Shown here one piece after another: positions 57,234 to 64,000 of a stretch of DNA of 64,000 nucleotides. Every line of letters begins with the position of its first letter. Positions within the stretch are counted from its first letter, which is position 1. The stretch is from NCBI RefSeq assembly GCF_002803155.1, contig NZ_NNBP01000032.1, positions 1-64,000 on the forward strand. The letters are read 5' to 3'. The notes below the pieces were generated by a model that made no database searches, was not told where the DNA came from, and saw only the letters and a program-made list of their open reading frames with translations. The stretch is from Streptomyces sp. CB02959 (GTDB lineage Bacteria; Actinomycetota; Actinomycetes; Streptomycetales; Streptomycetaceae). A program made the translations under genes and the position numbers.

Positions 57234-58076
57234 TCAGAGGCCGTCCGTCCCCTCCGGTGCCGTCACGAAGTCGATCAGTTCCTCCACCCGCCCCAGCAGC
57301 GCCGGCTCCAGGTCCTTGTAGGACCGCACCCGGGACAGGATCCGCTGCCAGGCCGCGCCGGTGTTCTCCGGCCAGCCCAGCGCCCGGCACACCCCGGTCT
57401 TCCAGTCCTGGCCGCGGGGGACCTGCGGCCAGGCCGCGATGCCCACCGAGGACGGCTTCACCGCCTGCCAGACGTCGATGTACGGATGGCCGACGACCAG
57501 CGCGTGCGCACCGGTCACCGCCGCCGCGATCCGGGACTCCTTCGAGCCGGGGACGAGGTGGTCCACCAGGACGCCGAGACGGGCGTCCGGGCCGGGGGAG
57601 AACGCGTCGACGATCGCCGGGAGGTCGTCGACGCCCTCCAGGTACTCCACGACGACGCCCTCGATCCGCAGGTCGTCGCCCCAGACGCGCTCCACCAGCT
57701 CCGCGTCGTGCCGCCCCTCCACGTAGATGCGGCCGGCGCGGGCGACCCGGGCGCGCGCCCCGGGGACCGCGAGCGAACCGGACGCGGTGCGCGCCGGGCC
57801 GTTCTGCGCCGGGCGGCCCTGCGGCCGGACCAGGGTCACGGTCCGGCCCTCCAGGAGGAAGCCGCGCGGCACCATCGGGAACACCCGCTGCTTGCCGAAG
57901 CGGTCCTCCAGGGTGACCGTCGGGCCCTCGGCGGTCTTCTCGCACCGCAGTACCGCGCCGCAGTAGCCCGTCACCACCTCCTCGACGACCAGCCCGGGGT
58001 CGGCCGGCACCTCCGGCACCGGCTTCGGCTTCTTCCAGGGGGGAGTGAGGTCGGGGCTGTAGTGCCTGCTGTGCAT
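57234..58076 (-). CDS. DUF3097 protein
   Basis: 280 residues. The start is the ATG at 58076, giving MHSRHYSPDLTPPWKKP; an earlier ATG would add an unrelated tail. The protein includes VFPMVPRGFLLEGRTVTLVRP, RIYVEGRHDAELVERVWGDDLR and VLVDHLVPGSKESRIA (a Toprim-like E...DxD pattern) and ends in a helical part. Family DUF3097 is actinobacterial and of unknown function; a Toprim-like catalytic or nucleotide-binding role is suggested by the motif order only. Confidence 0.85.
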   Translation of the reverse strand: MHSRHYSPDLTPPWKKPKPVPEVPADPGLVVEEVVTGYCGAVLRCEKTAEGPTVTLEDRFGKQRVFPMVPRGFLLEGRTVTLVRPQGRPAQNGPARTASGSLAVPGARARVARAGRIYVEGRHDAELVERVWGDDLRIEGVVVEYLEGVDDLPAIVDAFSPGPDARLGVLVDHLVPGSKESRIAAAVTGAHALVVGHPYIDVWQAVKPSSVGIAAWPQVPRGQDWKTGVCRALGWPENTGAAWQRILSRVRSYKDLEPALLGRVEELIDFVTAPEGTDGL

Positions 58077-58229
58077 GCGGGTCTGCTTCCCTACGGGTCG
58101 GCGGTTCGACGGGTAGACGGGGCTGCGGGGCGGTGGGGTCCAGGGACGTGCGGGCTCCCGGGCGACGGGGCCGGGAGCCAAGGAGGCGGGCGGACCGGGC
58201 CATCGGCGGCCCGGCCAACGGGCGCCGCC

Positions 58230-58964
58230 TCAGGGGGAGTCGGCGCCGAAACGGGCCGCCAGGGCATCGCGCTGGGCGCGGACGAAGCGGGCGTCGACCA
58301 CGGCGCCGTGGCCCGGCACGTACACCGCGTCCTCGCCGCCCAGCGCCAGCAGCCGGTCCAGTGCCGCCGGCCACCGCCCGGGCAGCGCGTCGCGGCCCGC
58401 CTGGGGCTCACCGGACTCCTCGACCAGGTCGCCGCAGAACACGATCTCCCGTTCGCCGGCCCGGCCGGGCACCAGGACGGCCAGGTCGTGGGCGGTGTGC
58501 CCGGGGCCGACGTTGGCCAGCAGCACCTCCCGGTCGCCGAGGCCGACGGTCAGCTGTCCGTGCACGTGGTGGTGCGGGACGACGAGCAGGTCAGCGGCCT
58601 CCGCCGCGGCGTCCGGGTCCACCCCGTGCCGTACCGCGCTCTCCCGCAGCGCGTCCTTGCCGTGCCGCAGCAGCTCGTCCAACCCGGTCGCGCCGAACAC
58701 CTGCACCCCCGCGAAGGCCGCGGTGCCCAGAACGTGATCGAAGTGCGGGTGGGTGAGCGCGACATGCGTCACATCGCGGCCCAGTACGGCGCGGACGGTG
58801 CGGCGCAGTTCCGCCCCGGCGCCGATGGTCGCGCCGGTGTCGACGATCAGTACGCCCTCCGAGCCGGCGATCACGCCGATCGTCTCGTCCCAGCCGGGCA
58901 TCCGGCGCCGGGCGACACCGTCCCCCAGCTGCTCCCAGCCCGCCTCTTCCCAGGTGATACGCAT
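58230..58964 (-). CDS. MBL-fold hydrolase
   Basis: 244 residues. The metal motif HPHFDH (H72-x-H74-x-D76-H77) with further ligands in GPGHTAHD, CGDLVE and PGHGAVVD make it an intact metallo-beta-lactamase-fold enzyme. It has no signal peptide, so is cytoplasmic. The substrate is unknown; relatives include glyoxalase II-like and lactonase-like enzymes. ATG start; minus strand, head to head with hrcA. Confidence 0.88.
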   Translation of the reverse strand: MRITWEEAGWEQLGDGVARRRMPGWDETIGVIAGSEGVLIVDTGATIGAGAELRRTVRAVLGRDVTHVALTHPHFDHVLGTAAFAGVQVFGATGLDELLRHGKDALRESAVRHGVDPDAAAEAADLLVVPHHHVHGQLTVGLGDREVLLANVGPGHTAHDLAVLVPGRAGEREIVFCGDLVEESGEPQAGRDALPGRWPAALDRLLALGGEDAVYVPGHGAVVDARFVRAQRDALAARFGADSP

Positions 58965-59299
58965 ACCGAGACGCTAGCCCCTGCCGGCACCCTCCCGCCT
59001 GCTCCCGCCTGCGTTCCACCCGCGTTCCGTCCGCGCGACCGCGCACCGGGCGGGCGGCGGGCGGGCGGCGGCAGGGACCGGTGCCCCCGCGATACCGTTG
59101 GCGGGCACCCCGTGGCCCAGCAGCCCGCACCCGGCGGAAGCGGCCGGGCGGCGGTCCCGCAGGGGCGCTGTCCCAGGTGCCGATCGGGGGCCGCGGCGAG
59201 GCGGGATCGGGGATTCCTCGGGGTGGGATCAGGGGGCTCTCAGGGTCGGCCCGGGGATCGGATTCCGCGGCTGTGGGTAAGTCCTCAGTGCGCCCGCCC

Positions 59300-59330
59300 T
59301 TGCCGCATCCGTGCTACCCGGCCGTACACT
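59300..59330 (+). promoter_or_regulatory. Promoter of hrcA-dnaJ
   Basis: TTGCCG (59300-59305), a 19-nt spacer and TACACT (59325-59330), just upstream of the CIRCE operator. Confidence 0.55.
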
Positions 59331-59340
59331 GGCTCCGGGT

Positions 59341-59367
59341 CTGGCACTCGGCCCATGTGAGTGCCAG
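59341..59367. promoter_or_regulatory. CIRCE operator
   Basis: CTGGCACTC-N9-GAGTGCCAG, a perfect 9-bp inverted repeat with the CIRCE 9-nt spacing and GCACTC/GAGTGC core, 44 nt before hrcA. HrcA binds it and represses its own operon until heat shock. Confidence 0.9.
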
Positions 59368-59410
59368 GAGAAGTGACGACACGGCGGAACGGCCGACTGG
59401 AGGTGGCGGA

Positions 59411-60427
59411 ATGCTCAGTGAACGCAGGCTCGAGGTGCTGCGCGCCATCGTCCAGGACTACGTGGGGACGGAGGAGCCGGTCGGCTCCAAGGCACTCACC
59501 GAGCGCCACCAGCTGGGGGTCTCCCCGGCCACCGTCCGCAACGACATGGCGGCCCTGGAGGACGAGGGATTCATCGCCCAGCCGCACACCAGCGCCGGGC
59601 GGATCCCGACCGACAAGGGCTACCGCCTCTTCGTCGACAAGCTGGCCGGCGTCAAGCCGCTGTCCGTCCCCGAGCGGCGGGCGATCCAGAACTTCCTGGA
59701 CGGCGCCGTCGACCTGGACGACGTGGTGGGGCGCACGGTGCGCCTGCTGGCGCAGCTGACCCGGCAGGTGGCGGTGGTGCAGTACCCGTCCCTGACCCGG
59801 TCCACGGTCCGCCACGTCGAACTGCTGGCACTGGCCCCGGCCCGGCTGATGCTGGTGCTGATCACCGACACCGGACGCGTCGAGCAGCGACTGATCGACT
59901 GCCAGACGCCGTTCGGCGAGACGTCCCTGGCGGACCTGCGCGCCCGGCTCAACAGCCGGATCGTCGGCCGCCGCTTCGCGGACGTCCCGCAGCTGGTGCA
60001 GGATCTCCCGGAATCCTTCGAACAGGACGACCGGGCCACCGTTTCGACAGTACTGTCGGTACTGCTGGAGACTCTGGTGGAGGAGACCGAAGAGCGGCTG
60101 ATGATCGGCGGCACCGCCAATCTGACGCGCTTCGGGCATGATTTCCCCCTGACCATCCGGCCGGTGCTGGAAGCCCTCGAGGAGCATGTGGTGATGCTCA
60201 AGCTGCTCGGGGAGGCCAAGGACTCGAGCATGACCGTCCGCATCGGGCATGAGAATGCTCACGAGGGCCTGACGTCCACCTCGGTCGTCACCGTCGGATA
60301 CGGTTCGGGCGACGAGGCCGTCGCGAAATTGGGCGTGGTCGGACCGACCCGCATGGACTACCCCGGAACGATGGGAGCGGTACGCGCAGTGGCACGTTAC
60401 GTCGGACAGATCCTCGCGGAGTCGTAA
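59411..60427 (+). CDS. hrcA: Heat-inducible repressor HrcA
   Basis: 338 residues. The N-terminal winged helix-turn-helix is LSERRLEVLRAIVQDYVGTEEPVGSKAL, then LGVSPATVRNDMAALEDEGFI, then HTSAGRIPTDKGYRLFVD; the C-terminal GAF-like domain follows. ATG start with GGTGG upstream. The stop codon is directly followed by the dnaJ GTG. Autoregulated through the adjacent CIRCE. Confidence 0.96.
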   Translation: MLSERRLEVLRAIVQDYVGTEEPVGSKALTERHQLGVSPATVRNDMAALEDEGFIAQPHTSAGRIPTDKGYRLFVDKLAGVKPLSVPERRAIQNFLDGAVDLDDVVGRTVRLLAQLTRQVAVVQYPSLTRSTVRHVELLALAPARLMLVLITDTGRVEQRLIDCQTPFGETSLADLRARLNSRIVGRRFADVPQLVQDLPESFEQDDRATVSTVLSVLLETLVEETEERLMIGGTANLTRFGHDFPLTIRPVLEALEEHVVMLKLLGEAKDSSMTVRIGHENAHEGLTSTSVVTVGYGSGDEAVAKLGVVGPTRMDYPGTMGAVRAVARYVGQILAES

Positions 60428-61564
60428 GTGGCCACGGATTACTACTCGGTCCTCGGCGTCGGCCGGGACGCCTCGCAGGACCAGATCAAGAAGGCCTTCC
60501 GGCGGCTGGCGCGCGAGCTGCACCCGGATGTGAATCCGGACCCCAAGACCCAAGAGCGGTTCAAGGAGATCAACGCCGCCTACGAGGTCCTGTCGGACCC
60601 GCAGAAGAAGCAGGTCTACGACCTCGGCGGCGACCCCCTCTCGCAGACCGGCGGCGCCGGCGGCGCGGGCGGCTTCGGCGCGGGCTTCGGGAACTTCTCC
60701 GACATCATGGACGCGTTCTTCGGCACGGCCTCGCAGCGCGGCCCGCGCTCGCGGACCCGCCGCGGCCAGGACGCGATGATCCGCCTCGACGTCGAGTTGA
60801 GCGAGGCCGCGTTCGGCACGACCAAGGACATCCAGGTCGACACCGCCGTCGTCTGCACCACCTGCAGCGGCGAGGGCGCGGCGCCGGGCACCTCCGCGCA
60901 GACCTGTGACATGTGCCGCGGCCGCGGTGAGGTCTCGCAGGTCACCCGGTCCTTCCTGGGCCAGGTCATGACCTCCCGGCCGTGCCCCCAGTGCCAGGGC
61001 TTCGGCACCGTCGTCCCGACGCCGTGCCCCGAGTGCGCGGGCGACGGACGGGTCCGCTCCCGCCGCACCCTCACGGTCAAGATCCCGGCCGGTGTCGACA
61101 ACGGCACCCGGATCCAGCTGGCCGGCGAGGGCGAGGTGGGCCCCGGTGGCGGTCCCGCCGGCGACCTCTACGTCGAGATCCACGAGCTGCCCCACTCGGT
61201 GTTCCAGCGGCGCGGGGACGATCTGCACTGCACGGTCACCATCCCGATGACCGCGGCGGCCCTGGGCACCAAGTGCCCGCTGGAGACGCTGGACGGGGTC
61301 GAGGAGATCGACGTCCGGCCCGGCACCCAGTCCGGCCAGTCGATTCCGCTGCACGGCCGCGGCGTGACCCACCTGCGCGGCAACGGCCGGGGCGACCTGA
61401 TCGTCCACGTCGAGGTGCAGACCCCGAGCAAGCTCGAACCGGAGCAGGAGGAACTGCTGCGCCGGCTGGCGAAGCTGCGCGGCGAGGAGCGCCCGCAGGG
61501 CCAGTTCCAGCCGGGCCAGCAGGGGCTGTTCTCCCGCTTGAAGGACGCCTTCAACGGGCGGTAG
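60428..61564 (+). CDS. dnaJ: Chaperone DnaJ
   Basis: 378 residues. J domain with HPD (about 32-34), Gly/Phe region, then four CxxCxGxG zinc motifs (CTTCSGEG, CDMCRGRG, CPQCQGFG, CPECAGDG) and C-terminal substrate domain. It stimulates DnaK. GTG start one base after the hrcA stop, so co-transcribed under CIRCE. This is the dnaJ2-type locus paired with hrcA; another copy by dnaK is expected elsewhere. Confidence 0.97.
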   Translation: MATDYYSVLGVGRDASQDQIKKAFRRLARELHPDVNPDPKTQERFKEINAAYEVLSDPQKKQVYDLGGDPLSQTGGAGGAGGFGAGFGNFSDIMDAFFGTASQRGPRSRTRRGQDAMIRLDVELSEAAFGTTKDIQVDTAVVCTTCSGEGAAPGTSAQTCDMCRGRGEVSQVTRSFLGQVMTSRPCPQCQGFGTVVPTPCPECAGDGRVRSRRTLTVKIPAGVDNGTRIQLAGEGEVGPGGGPAGDLYVEIHELPHSVFQRRGDDLHCTVTIPMTAAALGTKCPLETLDGVEEIDVRPGTQSGQSIPLHGRGVTHLRGNGRGDLIVHVEVQTPSKLEPEQEELLRRLAKLRGEERPQGQFQPGQQGLFSRLKDAFNGR

Positions 61565-61651
61565 GCACACCGTTCGGGGCGGGGTCCGGGGAGCTCTCCG
61601 CGACCGCCGCCCCGATTCGGGGTACCGCGTGGGGCGTGACACGATGTGGGC

Positions 61652-62752
61652 ATGCCCACCGCGCTCACCGATTTCTGCCGCCACCCCATCGTGCAGGCCC
61701 CGATGGCGGGCGGTGGCTCCGGACCCGAGCTGGCCGCCGCCGTCTGCGAAGCCGGCGGACTCGGCTTCCTGGCCGCCGGCTACAAGACCGCCGACGGCAT
61801 GTACCAGGAGATCAAACAGCTGCGGGGGCTGACCCGCCGCCCCTTCGGCGTCAACCTCTTCATGCCGCAGCCCTCCCTCGCCGACACCTCCGCCGTCGAG
61901 GTCTACCGCGAGCAACTCGCCGGCGAGACCGCCTGGTACGAGACCGAGCTCGGTGACATCAACGGCTCCACCGACGACGGCTACGAGGCCAAGCTCGCGA
62001 TCCTCCGCGACGACCCGGTGCCGATCGTCTCCTTCACCTTCGGCTGCCCCTCGCGGGCGGCCCTCGACGCGTTCGCCGAGGTCGGCACGTACACCGTCGT
62101 CACGGTCACCACCGCCGCCGAGGCGCAGGCCGCGCAGTGGGCGGGGGCGGACGCGGTGTGCGTGCAGGGCGTCGAGGCGGGCGGCCACCAGGGCACCCAC
62201 CGGGACGACCCGCACGCCGACGGGACCGGCTCGGGGCTGGGGCTGCTGGCGCTGCTCACCCAGGTCCGGGAGACGGTGCAGATCCCGGTGATCGCCGCCG
62301 GCGGGCTGATGCGCGGCGCGCAGATCGCGGCGGTGCTGGCCGCCGGCGCCTCGATGGCGCAGCTGGGCACCGCTTTCCTGATCACCCCCGAGTCCGGCGC
62401 CAACCCGCTGCACAAGCAGGCGCTGACCAACCCTCTCTTCACGCATACCGAGTTGACCCGGGCGTTCTCCGGCCGGCCGGCCCGCGGACTGGTGAACCGT
62501 TTCCTTCGGGAGCACGGCCCGTACGCGCCGGCGGCCTACCCCGCCGTGCACTACCTCACCTCCCCGGTCCGCAAGGCCGCCGCCAAGGCCGGCGACGCAC
62601 AGGGGATGAACCTCTGGGCAGGGCAGGGGCACCGGCTGGCACGGGAGCTGCCCGCCGGGCAGCTGGTGGAGCTGCTCGTGGCCGAACTGGAAGCGGCCCG
62701 CGCCTCGTTGGGCCTGGGCGGTCAGGGCTACGGCATCGGCGGTGCGGTGTGA
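61652..62752 (+). CDS. Nitronate monooxygenase
   Basis: 366 residues, FMN-dependent TIM barrel oxidising alkyl nitronates. Motifs: PIVQAPMAGGGSGPELAAAV at the start, FGVNLFMPQPS, GADAVCVQGVEAGGHQGTH and PVIAAGGLMRGAQIAAVLAAGA with QLGTAFLIT. The ATG at 61652 lacks an RBS. The stop overlaps rsmE (GTGA), so the two genes are coupled. Confidence 0.93.
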   Translation: MPTALTDFCRHPIVQAPMAGGGSGPELAAAVCEAGGLGFLAAGYKTADGMYQEIKQLRGLTRRPFGVNLFMPQPSLADTSAVEVYREQLAGETAWYETELGDINGSTDDGYEAKLAILRDDPVPIVSFTFGCPSRAALDAFAEVGTYTVVTVTTAAEAQAAQWAGADAVCVQGVEAGGHQGTHRDDPHADGTGSGLGLLALLTQVRETVQIPVIAAGGLMRGAQIAAVLAAGASMAQLGTAFLITPESGANPLHKQALTNPLFTHTELTRAFSGRPARGLVNRFLREHGPYAPAAYPAVHYLTSPVRKAAAKAGDAQGMNLWAGQGHRLARELPAGQLVELLVAELEAARASLGLGGQGYGIGGAV

Positions 62753-63492
62753 CCGCGCCCGTCTTCCTCGTCGATTCGCTCGCCGGCGTACGGGCCGGGG
62801 GCACGCTGACCCTGGACGGCCCCGAGGGCCGGCACGCGGTGTCGGTGCGGCGGTTGCGGGTCGGTGAGGAGGTCGTGCTGACGGACGGTGCCGGGACCGG
62901 CGCCGAGGGCACCGTCGCCGCCGTCGAGGGCAAGGACCGGCTCACCGTCGCCGTCACCGGACTGCGCACCGAGGAGCCGCCGGTACCCACCCTCACCGTC
63001 GTGCAGGCGCTGCCCAAGGGCGACCGCGGGGAGCTTGCCGTGGAGACCATGACGGAGACCGGGGTGGACGCCATCGTGCCGTGGTCCGCGGCGCGCTGCG
63101 TCACCCAGTGGAAGGGCGAGCGGGCCGCCAAGTCGCTGGCCAAGTGGCGCGCCACGGCCCGGGAGGCGGGCAAGCAGTCCCGCCGGCTGACGTTCCCGCA
63201 CGTCGCCGACCCGCTGTCCACCAAGCAGGTCGCCGCGCTGCTCGCCGAGGCCGACTTCGCCGCCGTCCTCCACGAGGAGGGCAGCACCCCGCTGGCCACC
63301 GCCGAACTCCCCACCGAGGGTTCGATCGTGCTGGTCGTCGGCCCCGAGGGCGGGGTCTCGCCGGAGGAGCTGGCGGCCTTCGCGGAGGCGGGCGCCAAGC
63401 CGTACCGCCTGGGCGCGAGCGTGCTGCGGACCTCCACGGCCGGGACCGCGGCGACCGCGCTGCTGCTGGGCCGCACCGGCCGCTGGAGCTAG
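62749..63492 (+). CDS. rsmE: 16S rRNA (uracil1498-N3)-methyltransferase
   Basis: 247 residues. It methylates U1498 in the 30S subunit. An N-terminal PUA-like part (GPEGRHAVSVRRLRVGEEVVLTDG) precedes a SPOUT domain with the knot motifs ETGVDAIVPWSAARCV, IVLVVGPEGGVSPEELAAF and RLGASVLRTSTAGTAATALLL. GTG start overlapping the preceding stop as GTGA. Confidence 0.95.
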   Translation: MTAPVFLVDSLAGVRAGGTLTLDGPEGRHAVSVRRLRVGEEVVLTDGAGTGAEGTVAAVEGKDRLTVAVTGLRTEEPPVPTLTVVQALPKGDRGELAVETMTETGVDAIVPWSAARCVTQWKGERAAKSLAKWRATAREAGKQSRRLTFPHVADPLSTKQVAALLAEADFAAVLHEEGSTPLATAELPTEGSIVLVVGPEGGVSPEELAAFAEAGAKPYRLGASVLRTSTAGTAATALLLGRTGRWS

Positions 63493-63519
63493 ACCCCGGG
63501 CTCCGCCCTCCCTCAACTC

Positions 63520-63538
63520 CCGCCTGTCGGGCGGTTTT
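63520..63538 (+). terminator. Terminator after rsmE
   Basis: CCGCC/GGCGG stem with a 5-nt loop followed by TTTT. Confidence 0.5.
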
Positions 63539-63672
63539 CGGCAGGACCGCGGGAGGGCGGCGAAGGCCCCAGGGGCTGCCGGCGGGAGCGGCCCACCGCC
63601 GTGAGCGGCTGGGCGCGGGCGCCGGCAGGGGCGAATGTCCGCCCCTCGGCCGGGGGTTGGGGCGGTGCGGGA

Positions 63673-63678
63673 TACAGT
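63673..63678 (+). promoter_or_regulatory. -10 box of the DUF2510 gene
   Basis: TACAGT lies 7 nt before the GTG at 63686; no RBS is present, so a leaderless transcript is likely. Confidence 0.45.
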
Positions 63679-63685
63679 CGTCGCC

Positions 63686-64000
63686 GTGACTCAGCAACCT
63701 GCGGTTCCCCAAGGCTGGTACCAGGATCCCTCCGGCGCACCGGTTCTGCGCTGGTGGGACGGATACCGCTGGACCGAACACACCCAGGCGCCCCCGCAGG
63801 CCCCCGCCCCCGCACAGGCGCCGCAGCAGCAGTACGCCCCGCAGGCCCCGGTCCAGCAGCAGCCGTACCCGCAGCAGGCCCAGCAGCCGCAGGCCCCGGT
63901 CCAGCAGCAGCCGTACCCGCCGCAGCAGCAGTATGTCCCGCAGGCCGCCGTCCAGCAGCCGCAGGCCCCGATGCAGCAGCAGTACCCGCCGCAGGCCCTC
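63686..64000 (+). CDS. DUF2510 protein (3' end outside window)
   Basis: At least 105 codons. The GTG start gives a DUF2510 domain (GWYQDPSGAPVLRWWDGYRWTEHT), a short Trp-rich motif often found at the N-terminus of actinobacterial membrane proteins, followed by a Pro/Gln/Tyr-rich repeat tract (AQAPQQQYAPQAP-like). The gene runs off the end of the window, so no transmembrane part is seen. Confidence 0.85.
   Translation, partial: MTQQPAVPQGWYQDPSGAPVLRWWDGYRWTEHTQAPPQAPAPAQAPQQQYAPQAPVQQQPYPQQAQQPQAPVQQQPYPPQQQYVPQAAVQQPQAPMQQQYPPQAL

Noticed and set aside
59285..62632. A 1115-codon minus-strand open frame across hrcA, dnaJ and the nitronate monooxygenase gene
   Set aside because: It is antisense to three well-supported genes and has no recognisable domain; lack of stops is a GC effect.

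Overview
The window is very GC-rich and has the gene order of a Streptomyces chromosome core: rne-rplU-rpmA-obgE, proB-proA, nadD-LytR-rsfS, tRNA-Ala, leuS, comEA-comEC, holA, rpsT-lepA, hemW and hrcA-dnaJ-rsmE. Intact core genes show GC-biased third positions, frequent GTG starts, and many ATG/GTG starts placed 6-7 nt after a TANNNT-like -10 box, which suggests leaderless mRNAs. Genus is inferred from synteny and style only.

Layout. 1-5378: partial RNase E/G gene, L21, L27 and Obg. 5487-7574 (minus): membrane CDP-glycerol glycerophosphotransferase. 7940-18706: proline biosynthesis, a pair of related small membrane proteins, an M48 peptidase, two tiny single-span proteins, NAD biosynthesis (nadD), an LCP wall protein, RsfS and a histidine phosphatase. 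18821-23283: two identical tRNA-Ala(GGC) genes bracket 4.3 kb that holds a regulator remnant and an MFS gene, both lacking their 5' ends and facing each other across an apparent deletion scar, two small Cys-rich proteins and a GT87 transferase. 23632-28841: a secreted S53 protease, then leuS preceded by a Leu-codon leader peptide and an attenuator. 29116-32828: a helical membrane-anchored protein, a DegV protein and ComEA.

The most unusual locus is 32825-44801. comEC is split exactly at the codons of its metal-binding THFHADH motif by a 9.0-kb element (34985-43999). The element carries three overlapping tyrosine-recombinase genes and a small HTH/coiled-coil gene (Tn554-like or RIT-like), then a low-GC two-TM protein, a truncated IS630-type gene, a cytoplasmic-looking protein with three CxxC/CP(A/V)GG repeats fused to a CAP domain, and a decayed fragment. 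Both ends have a CATTTT core and a TGTCTCATGAGA palindrome about 20 bp inside. The 3' half of comEC has an additional frameshift, so the competence channel is broken twice.

44932-64000: arylamine N-acetyltransferase, DNA polymerase III delta, S20, LepA, long-chain acyl-CoA synthetase, an ATPase/PP2C anti-sigma-type regulator, HemW, DUF1876 and DUF3097 proteins, an MBL hydrolase, the CIRCE-controlled hrcA-dnaJ pair, nitronate monooxygenase, RsmE, and the start of a DUF2510 protein cut by the window edge.
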